A DNA stretch of 48,041 bases from Streptococcus parasanguinis (lineage in GTDB: Bacteria; Bacillota; Bacilli; Lactobacillales; Streptococcaceae). This document shows, in pieces, positions 8,601 to 15,041 of this stretch. The stretch's first letter is position 1. Every line of letters starts with the position of its first letter. The DNA is taken from contig JAGZKI010000010.1 in assembly GCA_018365265.1 (NCBI GenBank), positions 1 through 48,041 of the forward strand. The letters are read 5' to 3'. Position numbers and translations under genes: made by a program. The notes below the pieces were generated by a model. The model was given only the letters and a program-made list of their open reading frames with translations, had not been told where the DNA came from and did no database searches.

Positions 8601-10031
8601 TCCTTCCACATTATTGTAGACCAAGGCTCCTGCTGCACCATGATGGAAGGCATTGGCAATTTTTTCTGAGAATGGAATTTCTCCACGTTGGATAAGGGCT
8701 AATTTACCAGTAAGATCTAGATCTTTGAAATCATCTTCTTTCCCAAGACCAACTGATACATACTCATATTCTTTGCCTTTTTCAAAGTCTGTATCTGTTG
8801 CAGATTTACTGTAGTCAAACTTCCCGTTATCTAATTCTGCATTGCCTTCAAGGCCTTTAACTTCAAAAACCTCTGTAGTAATGATTTTATTATTAATTGA
8901 AGCAACAGAAATGGAGTCCTCTACCGTTGATGGGTTTCCGACCAAGCCGTAATCTGGATTTTCTGCAGCTGGTCTTGAATAACCATTCCCAAAAGTATTG
9001 CTATTTCCTGCAGAGATTAGGACAGATACCCCTTTAGCACGCGCTCGTTTAATGGCATCCACAATATCTGAATCAGCATTGACCATAGAACCAGTAGTAG
9101 ATCCAAGACTCATATTGATGGTATCTGCACCAAGGGCTACAGCATCATCAATTGCTTTTACATAAAGGGCAGAACCCGTTGTTTTTTGACGATCTGAAAA
9201 GACACGCATAAACATAACTTGCGCTTCTGGTGCTACACCATAGATCTTTTCTCCGTTTCCTGCTTCTTTATCAGGATTCCCTGTTGCAATCCCTGTAACG
9301 TGCATCCCATGAGAATCTCTTTCGGCCTCTTTGATATTGTCGGTCCCATCAAAGTAGTCATAAGCGTAGACAACCTTGTCGTTGTACCATTTACCATAAT
9401 CGATTCCTGCCGCTTTCTTAGCAGCTTCGATTTCTTCTTGGTTTTTAAACTTAGCTTTTGAAGGATCGGTAATCCGAAGAACCTCGTGGTTCACATCCAA
9501 GCCAGAGTCGATGACGGCGACAACCATCCCTTCCCCTTTATAGCCTTGCTTCCAGGTTTGGGGAACTGTAATAATTTCGTCACTTTCGATGCTTTGAGGT
9601 TTTTCAGCTGCCTCATGGCGATTCGTTGTTTCCGAACTTGTCGCAGTAGCCACTTCTGTTGCTTTTTCTACAGGTTTTTCCGCTACTTCCTGTTTTGTTT
9701 CTGGAACAGTAGCTGCTTCTTTCGGAGCTTCTGTTTTTTCAACATGAGCTGCTTCTGTTGCATTCGTTGTCTTTTCAGCAACTGTTGCTTCTTTTGCAAC
9801 TTCTACTTTCTCACTAGCAACTGCTGTACTTGCTTCTGTTGCTTGTGAATGCTCTTCTTCAGCAGGTGCCTGTTGAGTAGTGGCTACAAGCTGTGTTCCA
9901 GCACTCGTTTGGCTGGCCGCCTGTTCTTCAGCACTCGCTTGTGCAGATCCAAATACCAAAACAGCCCCTAATAAAACTGAGGCTACACCAAATTTGTATT
10001 TTCTTAATGAAAAACGTTCTTGTCTATTCAT
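5613..10031 (-). CDS. secreted subtilisin-family (S8) cell-envelope protease, C5a-peptidase/lactocepin-like, no LPXTG
   Basis: A 1472-residue exported serine protease. Residues 7-22 form a YSIRK-G/S signal (FSLRKYKFGVASVLLG), with cleavage probably near residue 34. A low-complexity Glu/Ala/Thr-rich linker runs to about residue 150. The catalytic triad is visible: Asp175 (VIDSG), His241 (SHGMHVTG) and Ser569 (GTSMASPH), plus oxyanion Asn343 (SAGNS). A protease-associated insert lies at roughly 385-530 and Fn3-like domains follow the catalytic region. Three FIVAR-type helical repeats occupy about 1254-1465. The protein ends in a basic tail (KKPKAARRP) with no LPXTG motif and no C-terminal membrane helix, which is unusual with a YSIRK signal. 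The promoter has CodY-like and WalR-like boxes. Likely roles are peptide nutrition or cleavage of host proteins. Confidence 0.93.
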   Translation of the reverse strand: MNRQERFSLRKYKFGVASVLLGAVLVFGSAQASAEEQAASQTSAGTQLVATTQQAPAEEEHSQATEASTAVASEKVEVAKEATVAEKTTNATEAAHVEKTEAPKEAATVPETKQEVAEKPVEKATEVATATSSETTNRHEAAEKPQSIESDEIITVPQTWKQGYKGEGMVVAVIDSGLDVNHEVLRITDPSKAKFKNQEEIEAAKKAAGIDYGKWYNDKVVYAYDYFDGTDNIKEAERDSHGMHVTGIATGNPDKEAGNGEKIYGVAPEAQVMFMRVFSDRQKTTGSALYVKAIDDAVALGADTINMSLGSTTGSMVNADSDIVDAIKRARAKGVSVLISAGNSNTFGNGYSRPAAENPDYGLVGNPSTVEDSISVASINNKIITTEVFEVKGLEGNAELDNGKFDYSKSATDTDFEKGKEYEYVSVGLGKEDDFKDLDLTGKLALIQRGEIPFSEKIANAFHHGAAGALVYNNVEGSNLGMAIDGDAKKIPSVFISKHYGEALKAGSYKVVFNNTMANRPSPEADQLSDFSSWGVTTDGQLKPDVTAPGGNIFSSLNDNTYGDMSGTSMASPHVAGVAALVKEYLVKNHPELTPEQVSATVKALIMSTAKPHVNKETGVYTSPRQQGAGVVDTAAAVSTDLYVTGENNYPSVTLGNVGDSFTFDVTVHNISDTDRTLKMLVNTDTDEVKDGKFTLRPRKLTETAWPEVTVKAHSSETVTVKVDTSKFTEELSKEMPNGYFLEGFVRFVDPADDGDVVSLPFMGFKGEFQNLPAVEKPIYDLVREGKDGFYYHVPKDLNISSSANVSALVTLQNDLLLTQGKRDGRRMTVLGIEENAEGTHSLQLDENGNVRIAISPNEDGNKDLVEYKTVALRNIENLRATVYAASDTEHKNPLWEGTPSDHRKNFFNGDQKNPRSYTLDNTAWNGIDANGNAVADGLYDYVIRYTPMVPGAEEQSTTFKVRVDTQKPVITSGYIRFKDGAQQFVARKAKDVGEGGILTEKLVYVTPFDEQGTMVQTSEDKNGTRALENYHVIKANTDGSFDLPENIDKKNIYYYVEDFAGNVDYVSLADLVRDQNSGRVQIAVRDAKTNKALDTMYVYRIKDSNGQYVSVDKTKDINFLNFGHYTAEIFTYDRTEVKFVSSLTQEFDLTEDNSFQTIAFLANTLEYAPVSISFDQPVSKAATIVLKGAEGENFVLPAEKYGKNGFGKSVATGQYTLVATLPTGYELAEEAPVISVVAGRNNNYRIGVISKVDLLAALNNQADVTKTAQYFNASAAKKEAYDQALQAAQAALTNKVSQEQVNQALASLEAASQSLDGKDSNVAALKEAMQAYDATTKTGRYANAKEKVRRDYDRAFQTVALLAVDPTVKQEQINQALAELSRAEGKLNGKATDFSSLKKYIKEELKFQEKNAKFIYAGNEEKEAYLAAFKDAQTILSNPGASQQDVKDALTALKNAKKKLHGKKPKAARRP

Positions 10032-10061
10032 AGAAACTCCCCTTTTATTTTAATAGTAACT

Positions 10062-10067
10062 ATTATA
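10062..10067 (-). promoter_or_regulatory. -10 element of protease promoter
   Basis: TATAAT on the leftward strand, 31 bases before the start codon; the -35 region is poor (GAATTT-like) and is covered by the CodY-like box at 10074-10088. The weak -35 suggests dependence on an activator or strong regulation. Confidence 0.65.
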
Positions 10068-10073
10068 ACGCAA

Positions 10074-10088
10074 AATTATCTGAAAATT
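10074..10088 (-). promoter_or_regulatory. CodY-like box at protease promoter
   Basis: On the leftward strand AATTTTCAGATAATT matches the CodY consensus AATTTTCWGAAAATT at 14 of 15 positions. It lies directly upstream of the -10, overlapping the -35, so binding should block RNA polymerase. CodY control of cell-envelope proteinase is known in Lactococcus. Confidence 0.65.
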
Positions 10089-10104
10089 CATTCAAAAAAC
10101 AAAA

Positions 10105-10121
10105 TGTAACACAAATGTAAC
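10105..10121 (+). promoter_or_regulatory. WalR/VicR-type direct repeat upstream of protease
   Basis: TGTAAC-ACAAA-TGTAAC fits the WalR/VicR consensus TGTWAH-N5-TGTWAH exactly. It is centred about 48 bp upstream of the protease -10, in the opposite orientation to the gene. Binding is inferred. Confidence 0.5.
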
Positions 10122-10245
10122 ATTTACGAATATTACTAACTATTAATTTATTTTCGTTCGGAAAAATGTAAATTAGTATGGGAAAGTATTATAGAACATC
10201 TGTTTTTATTGGATTTTTAAAATTATTTAATCATTGAAAGGATCT

Positions 10246-10278
10246 TAAAAACCGAGAACGAAACTGTCCTCGGTTTTC
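10246..10278. terminator. terminator of the aldo/keto reductase gene
   Basis: Stem AAAACCGAG (10248-10256) with CTCGGTTTT (10269-10277), flanked by A/T runs, 20-odd bases past the reductase stop. Confidence 0.75.
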
Positions 10279-10300
10279 ATAAATAAATAGAAATTCTCTC

Positions 10301-11143
10301 TTAAAAATCTTTGGTGTCCGGATCTGGTGCACCTGCTTCAACCGGAAGATGGCGAAGGAGTTCCATATCATCTGCCGTCAATTCAAAATCAAAGCAATTT
10401 AAATTACTCGCAATCCGCTCAGGCGTAACCGATTTGGGCAATGGAAGGAAACCTTCTTGTAAACTCCAAGCCAGGGCTAGTTGGGCGACGGTCTTTCCAT
10501 ATTTAGTAGCCATTTCTTTTACTTGTTCATTTTGGAACAATTCTCCTTGGCCAAAAGGTCCCCAAGCCTCTAGTAAAATGCCATGCTTGCGACTCGCTGC
10601 GATGGCTTCGCTTTGGTAAACCCCAGGTGCTAGACGAATTTGGTTCACAGCCGGAATGACCCGAGCTGTTTCAAGGAGGGCTTCCAAATGATGAGGCAGA
10701 AAATTGCTAATACCAATAGCTCGAACCTTGCCAGCAGCTAGCATATCTTCCATTGCCCGCCAAACCTCAGCATTTCGTTGTTTCCAAGCATCATTTTCTC
10801 GAAGAGGTTTTGGATTTGGCCAATGAATCAAATAAAGATCTACATAGTCCAAGCCTAGTTTCTCAAGAGACTCTTCCAAAGCAGCTTGAGCGTCTTCATA
10901 GGTGTGATGAGTATTCCAAAGTTTGGTGGTAATAAACAGGTCTTCGCGCGCAAGACCACTGTCTTTAATGGCCCGACCCACACTCTCTTCATTCTGATAA
11001 ATCGCAGCTGTATCGATATGGCGGTAACCTGCTTTTAAAGCAGCTAAGACAGCTTGATAGGCTTCTTCTCCATCTGCTGCTTTCCAGGTTCCAAATCCTA
11101 ATACAGGAATCTCCACCCCATTATTTAAACGATAATTGTTCAT
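10301..11143 (-). CDS. aldo/keto reductase
   Basis: A 280-residue cytosolic NADPH-dependent oxidoreductase with a TIM-barrel fold, full length for the family. Visible family features are GFGTWKAADGEEA near residues 16-28, DTAAIYQNE at 44-51 (catalytic Asp44 and Tyr49), the lysine in TTKLWNTHH near 73-80, the histidine in LIHWPNP, and a C-terminal PLPKSVTPERI cofactor-binding segment. This is the pattern of bacterial diketogulonate reductase or methylglyoxal reductase-like enzymes; the real substrate is unknown. Its ATG overlaps the stop of the upstream small membrane gene by 4 bases, so the two are translationally coupled. Confidence 0.92.
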   Translation of the reverse strand: MNNYRLNNGVEIPVLGFGTWKAADGEEAYQAVLAALKAGYRHIDTAAIYQNEESVGRAIKDSGLAREDLFITTKLWNTHHTYEDAQAALEESLEKLGLDYVDLYLIHWPNPKPLRENDAWKQRNAEVWRAMEDMLAAGKVRAIGISNFLPHHLEALLETARVIPAVNQIRLAPGVYQSEAIAASRKHGILLEAWGPFGQGELFQNEQVKEMATKYGKTVAQLALAWSLQEGFLPLPKSVTPERIASNLNCFDFELTADDMELLRHLPVEAGAPDPDTKDF

Positions 11144-11358
11144 TTTTTCTTTCCTTTCTTCGATTTCGGTTTCTTAGGCCCTCGAAGCTTGAGCTCTGGC
11201 TTAAAAATATTCTTCTTGGTTGGCTCCATCTTCTTGCTATAAAAACTATAGAGTAAAAATGCCCCACCAACAATCACAATAAAGATATTTTTTCTTACAA
11301 TCCCATAGAGCAAGAAAAAAATTCCCATCAATAAAAAACGTATATCAATTGCCTTCAT
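11140..11358 (-). CDS. small membrane protein of unknown function
   Basis: A 72-residue protein I cannot assign. Residues 8-22 and 25-41 are two hydrophobic segments (FLLMGIFFLLYGIV and IFIVIVGGAFLLYSFY) that should form a membrane hairpin. Residues 42-72 form a very basic tail rich in Lys and Pro (ending KKPKSKKGKKK), likely cytoplasmic by the positive-inside rule and able to touch nucleic acid or acidic lipid. It overlaps the aldo/keto reductase start by 4 bases, in a two-gene operon. The coupling suggests shared expression, not necessarily shared function. Confidence 0.75.
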   Translation of the reverse strand: MKAIDIRFLLMGIFFLLYGIVRKNIFIVIVGGAFLLYSFYSKKMEPTKKNIFKPELKLRGPKKPKSKKGKKK

Positions 11359-11432
11359 AAGCTACCTCACATTTCAATTCCCATTATAGCATGAAAAGAC
11401 AGCATTCACAAAATTGCACTACCATCGGTAAA

Positions 11433-11463
11433 CAAAAACCTCTCTAGGTATGACTTAGAGAGG
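11433..11463 (-). terminator. terminator of nagA
   Basis: Leftward: CCTCTCTA, loop, TAGAGAGG (arms 11456-11463 and 11439-11446), followed by TTTTTGTTT. A standard intrinsic terminator just past nagA. Confidence 0.85.
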
Positions 11464-11489
11464 AAGTATTCTATCTTCGATTCTTGAAT

Positions 11490-12647
11490 CTAATTGGTAG
11501 CTTGGTAACGTTTGACCCCATCGAGATAGGTCGCAACCAGATCCAAATTTTGATCAAGCACGATGAAGTCCGCGTCATATCCTTCTCGAATTTGACCACA
11601 AACATCATCAATATGGACTGATTTTGCCGGATTGAGGCTGGCCATCATCACTGCTTCGTAAGGGTTAGCAATCCCCCACTCTACAACATTTTTTAATCCA
11701 TCTTTCAATTTCAAGATTGAGCCAGCTAGATTACCAGTTGATTTCAAGCGAGCAGTCCCTTCAGCAACCACGACTGGGAATTCCCCAAGCATATAATCCC
11801 CGTCTTCTAATCCCCCAGCTGTCATACAGTCCGTAATCAAGGCAACATTTTCTTTTCCTTTTTGTTTCATCAGGATATCACATGCTAGCGGATCAACGTG
11901 ATGGCCATCACAGATCAACTCTGCTGTAGTATGAGGCAACTCATACATGGCACCAACCATACCGAGTTCACGGTGCGTCAAACCACGCATACCATTGTAG
12001 GCATGCACCCAGACACTCGCACCTGCATCAACCGCTTTTTTAGCTTCTTCAAAAGTAGCATTGGAGTGTCCCAGAGCGACAGTCACCCCTTCTCCCGTAA
12101 TAGTCCGAACAAATTCTTCTACCCCTTCACGCTCGGGAGCAAGGGCAATCTTATTCAACAGACCATTGGCAGCTTTTTGCCAAGCCCGGAATTCTTCCAT
12201 ACTTGGATCCTTCATATAAGATGGGTTTTGAGCTCCCTTGTATTTTTCTGTGAAATAAGGGCCTTCAAAATAAATCCCGCGAATCTTAGCTCCTGTTGCT
12301 TCTTTGTATCGTGCACCGATATTTTCCGTTACTGCCAAAAGTTGTTCGTAAGAGGAAGTCAAGGTCGTAGGCAAAAAGCTCGTAACCCCTGTACTCAAGA
12401 GCCCTTCACTCATGGTATGGAGAGTGCCTTCGATATTGTTATCCATCACATCTACCCCACCAAATCCGTGAATATGGGTATCTACGAGGCCAGGCGCAAT
12501 ACTGTACCCTGAATAATCCAACACATCCGCACCTTCTGGTAAGCTTTCCACATGTTTTCCAAACTTGCCATCAACGAGTTCCAAATAGCCTCCGCGGCGA
12601 ACCCCATGTGGATAATAAAAATGATCTGCTTTAATATATGTAGACAT
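11490..12647 (-). CDS. nagA: N-acetylglucosamine-6-phosphate deacetylase
   Basis: A 385-residue amidohydrolase that removes acetate from GlcNAc-6-P to give glucosamine-6-P for glycolysis or wall synthesis. The metal-binding motif VDTHIHGFGG is visible (His58, His60 from my start), followed by the family's GHSNA, HAYNGM and LITDCM segments. The frame is open to 12683, but the ATG at 12645-12647 (MSTYIKADHFYYPHG) matches family starts and has AAAGGA about eight bases upstream. It is transcribed alone from the promoter at 12698-12726. That promoter carries a NagR-type palindrome and a cre match, so induction by amino sugars and glucose repression are both expected. Confidence 0.95.
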   Translation of the reverse strand: MSTYIKADHFYYPHGVRRGGYLELVDGKFGKHVESLPEGADVLDYSGYSIAPGLVDTHIHGFGGVDVMDNNIEGTLHTMSEGLLSTGVTSFLPTTLTSSYEQLLAVTENIGARYKEATGAKIRGIYFEGPYFTEKYKGAQNPSYMKDPSMEEFRAWQKAANGLLNKIALAPEREGVEEFVRTITGEGVTVALGHSNATFEEAKKAVDAGASVWVHAYNGMRGLTHRELGMVGAMYELPHTTAELICDGHHVDPLACDILMKQKGKENVALITDCMTAGGLEDGDYMLGEFPVVVAEGTARLKSTGNLAGSILKLKDGLKNVVEWGIANPYEAVMMASLNPAKSVHIDDVCGQIREGYDADFIVLDQNLDLVATYLDGVKRYQATN

Positions 12648-12697
12648 AAAATCGTCCTTTCCATTGTAGGAACTGTGTTCCATTTATATTCATACAT

Positions 12698-12726
12698 ATT
12701 ATAACGCTTTCACTTTCATTTGTAAA
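12698..12726 (-). promoter_or_regulatory. nagA promoter with overlapping cre
   Basis: -35 TTTACA (12721-12726), 17-bp spacer, -10 TATAAT (12698-12703). A cre-like sequence TGAAAGCGTTATAA (12699-12712, leftward strand) covers the spacer and -10 and fits the TGNAANCGNTNNCA consensus at 8 of 10 fixed positions, so CcpA repression is likely. Confidence 0.7.
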
Positions 12727-12740
12727 TGGTCTAGACCTAT
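12726..12740. promoter_or_regulatory. NagR/DasR-type operator
   Basis: ATGGTCTAGACCTAT contains the perfect palindrome GGTCTAGACC (12728-12737), the core of the 'dre' operators bound by GntR-family NagR/DasR/YvoA regulators. It abuts the nagA -35. The regulator gene is not in this window. Confidence 0.7.
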
Positions 12741-12757
12741 TTTTGAATAGAATCCAA

Positions 12758-12793
12758 CAAAAAAACAGAGTAAGCTTCCTACTTACTCTGTTT
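12758..12793 (-). terminator. terminator of the Na/Pi cotransporter gene
   Basis: Leftward: AAACAGAGTAAG, 7-base loop, CTTACTCTGTTT, then TTTT. A 12-bp stem directly after the stop. Confidence 0.85.
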
Positions 12794-12801
12794 AACGTTC
12801 A

Positions 12802-14433
12802 TTAAATTTGCTCGATTTGTACTTTTTCAGCTAGATTCATGGCATGGTCTGCAACACGTGTATAGTGAGAAATGATATCAATAAAGTTCACTCCGGCTTG
12901 TGGCGTACATTCACCTTGGTTCAAACGACGAATATGAGTTTTCCGAAGTCTTTTCTCCAATTTTTCAATTGCCTCGTGACGTGCTACCAGTTGATTTGCA
13001 AGACTCACATCATTGTGCTCGATAGCTTTCAAAGCATCCTCTACAAATTGATGGGTTTGGTTGTAAATATCTTCCAATTCAGCCAAGGCCGCTTCTGAAA
13101 AGACCACTTTCTTACGAATTAAATAATCGGTTAGATTGATCAAGGCTTCCGCATGATCTCCAATCCGCTCCAAATCCCGTGAGGAATCTAGAATGTTGGT
13201 GAGAACTTCACTTTCTCTCGGGCTCAAAGCTTCACTTGACAAACGAATCAGGTAGCGAGTCAAATCATCATCGATGGTATTGATGGCTTCTTCTGTCTTA
13301 TGACCCTTTTCAGCTGTTTTCTCATTTTGATGAACAATATAATCATAAGAGAGGCTAAAGGCTTTATCTGCATATCCACCTAAATGAAGCAACTCTTTTT
13401 TTGCATTTCCTAGAGCAATCGAAGGCGCTTGAGTGATCAAGTTTTCATCCAAATAGAGCGGTTCATATTTAACAACCTCATCCTCACCAGGAATCAGTTT
13501 GGTTACAAAGTATGCCAAAGCTCCAATGAATGGGAATTGAATGATGGTATTGGTCACGTTGAAAGCTCCGTGAGAAAAAGCAATGGTCATTTCTGGTGAC
13601 AAGTGCAAGAGCCCTTGGAAGTATTCAATCATGGCTGTAAAAGGTGTTAACAAGATCAAACAAAGGATTGTACCGATCAAGTTAAAGAGCACGTGGGTTG
13701 CTGCAACACGCTTAGCAGAAACATTGGCCCCCATCGCTGCAATAATAACTGTCAAGGTTGTTCCGATGTTGTCCCCAAAAAGAATAGGTAAAGAACCGCG
13801 AAGATCTAGGAAACCACCTGAATACAAACCTTGTAGAATCCCAATGGTAGCTGAGGAAGCTTGAATCAAAACGGTGATGATGGCTCCTGCTAAAACACCC
13901 AGAATTGGATTTTTTCCAAGAGTGATCATGTACTGACTAAATTCTGGCAAATCTTTCAAAGGACTCATTCCCGCACTAATCAGGTTTAAAGCGTAGAAAA
14001 TTCCTCCAACCCCAAAGAGAATGCGACCAATATTATTGGCCATTCGATTCTTGGTAAAGAAAAGTAAGACCGTTCCAAGAAACATAATTGGAAGGGCATA
14101 AGTCCCCAGTTTAAATCCAATAATGAACGAGGTGACCGTGGTCCCAATATTAGCCCCCATGATGATCCCAATGGCTTGACGCAGGGTCAAGAGACCCGCA
14201 CTGACCAGACCAACGGTAATCACCGTTACCCCAGTACTAGACTGAATAAGGGCTGTCACAACAATCCCTACTAAGACTCCAAGAAAGGGATTGCTGGTAT
14301 ATTTATCAATATAGTAGCGAAGACGGTCCCCTGCAGCTTGTTGCAGTCCTTCTCCCATGGTTTTAATACTATAGAGAAAGAGACCCAACCCTCCCAAAAA
14401 GTTAAACAAAATTTCCTGCCAGTTAATGGACAT
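12802..14433 (-). CDS. Na/Pi cotransporter family protein with C-terminal PhoU-like domain
   Basis: A 543-residue inner-membrane protein. The N-terminal ~320 residues hold the two Na/Pi-cotransporter repeats, with the paired QSSTGVTVI (near 65) and QASSATIGIL (near 190) motifs. The C-terminal ~200 residues are a hydrophilic helical PhoU-like domain (SRDLERIGDHAEALINL; THIRRLNQGECTPQAG). This NptA/YqeW-type architecture moves phosphate with sodium, and the PhoU part probably senses or gates. Two ATGs are possible; I choose 14431-14433 (MSINWQEI) because GGAGG lies 7 bases upstream, whereas for the ATG at 14439 the spacing would be 1. No Pho-type operator was recognised. Confidence 0.9.
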   Translation of the reverse strand: MSINWQEILFNFLGGLGLFLYSIKTMGEGLQQAAGDRLRYYIDKYTSNPFLGVLVGIVVTALIQSSTGVTVITVGLVSAGLLTLRQAIGIIMGANIGTTVTSFIIGFKLGTYALPIMFLGTVLLFFTKNRMANNIGRILFGVGGIFYALNLISAGMSPLKDLPEFSQYMITLGKNPILGVLAGAIITVLIQASSATIGILQGLYSGGFLDLRGSLPILFGDNIGTTLTVIIAAMGANVSAKRVAATHVLFNLIGTILCLILLTPFTAMIEYFQGLLHLSPEMTIAFSHGAFNVTNTIIQFPFIGALAYFVTKLIPGEDEVVKYEPLYLDENLITQAPSIALGNAKKELLHLGGYADKAFSLSYDYIVHQNEKTAEKGHKTEEAINTIDDDLTRYLIRLSSEALSPRESEVLTNILDSSRDLERIGDHAEALINLTDYLIRKKVVFSEAALAELEDIYNQTHQFVEDALKAIEHNDVSLANQLVARHEAIEKLEKRLRKTHIRRLNQGECTPQAGVNFIDIISHYTRVADHAMNLAEKVQIEQI

Positions 14434-14477
14434 GATCATTCCTCCAAATATGAGATCAGAAATAAAACTCCTCTCCT

Positions 14478-14506
14478 ATTGTAAAGGATAATTTCCAATC
14501 ACACAA
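14478..14506 (-). promoter_or_regulatory. promoter of Na/Pi cotransporter gene
   Basis: -35 TTGTGT (14501-14506), 17-bp spacer, -10 TACAAT (14478-14483), reading leftward. Confidence 0.65.
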
Positions 14507-14581
14507 GAGATTTCTGTAAATTTCTATTATTTTTTGAAACCGTTTTTTTCTTTCTGTTTTATTTTCCTCATTTTAAGAGCC

Positions 14582-14617
14582 AAAAAAAGAAGTTGGACAC
14601 TATTGGTCCCAACCTCT
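14582..14617 (-). terminator. terminator of the rimP-rbfA operon
   Basis: Leftward, immediately after the rbfA stop: AGAGGTTGG, loop, CCAACTTCT and then TTTTTTT. It closes the nusA-infB operon. Confidence 0.85.
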
Positions 14618-14968
14618 CTAGTCTTTGTTCAAATTGCGCAACATCTCATCGATCTTATTTCCGTATTCGATGGATTCGTCTTTCACAAAAGTAAGATCTG
14701 GAATCTTGTACAATTTCAGATTCCGACCTAATTCACGCTTGATGGTTCCTGTTGCTTTTTCAAGGCCTGTCTGAGCCTTTTGATTGTCTGAAGCCAAATC
14801 ACTCATAATTGAATAATACACTTTGGCCATAGACAAATCACCTAGCATTTGAACATCCGTAATGGTGACGCCTTGAACACGCGGGTCACGAACTTTCTTT
14901 TGTAAAATCTCATTGACTTCCCGCTTGATTTCCATCCCTACTCGGTCTGTCCGAAAATGACTTGCCAT
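14618..14968 (-). CDS. rbfA: 30S ribosome-binding factor A
   Basis: A 116-residue KH-fold protein that helps 16S rRNA 5'-end maturation and late 30S assembly. The start MASHFRTDRVGMEIKREVNEIL and the VRDPRVQGVTITDVQ segment (near residues 27-41) are diagnostic. Length is normal. It is the last gene of the rimP-nusA-ylxR-ylxQ-infB-rbfA operon, 73 bases after infB, and ends at an intrinsic terminator. Confidence 0.96.
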   Translation of the reverse strand: MASHFRTDRVGMEIKREVNEILQKKVRDPRVQGVTITDVQMLGDLSMAKVYYSIMSDLASDNQKAQTGLEKATGTIKRELGRNLKLYKIPDLTFVKDESIEYGNKIDEMLRNLNKD

Positions 14969-15041
14969 AGGAACTCCTTTCTGCTCTGTGTTTAAAAACT
15001 AGGAAATCAGAGGATCCCCCTTTTTTTCCTAGTCAGCTTGC

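Noticed and set aside
11898..12512. 204-codon rightward frame inside nagA
   Set aside because: Mirror of a firmly identified gene, with cysteine/serine-rich nonsense composition.
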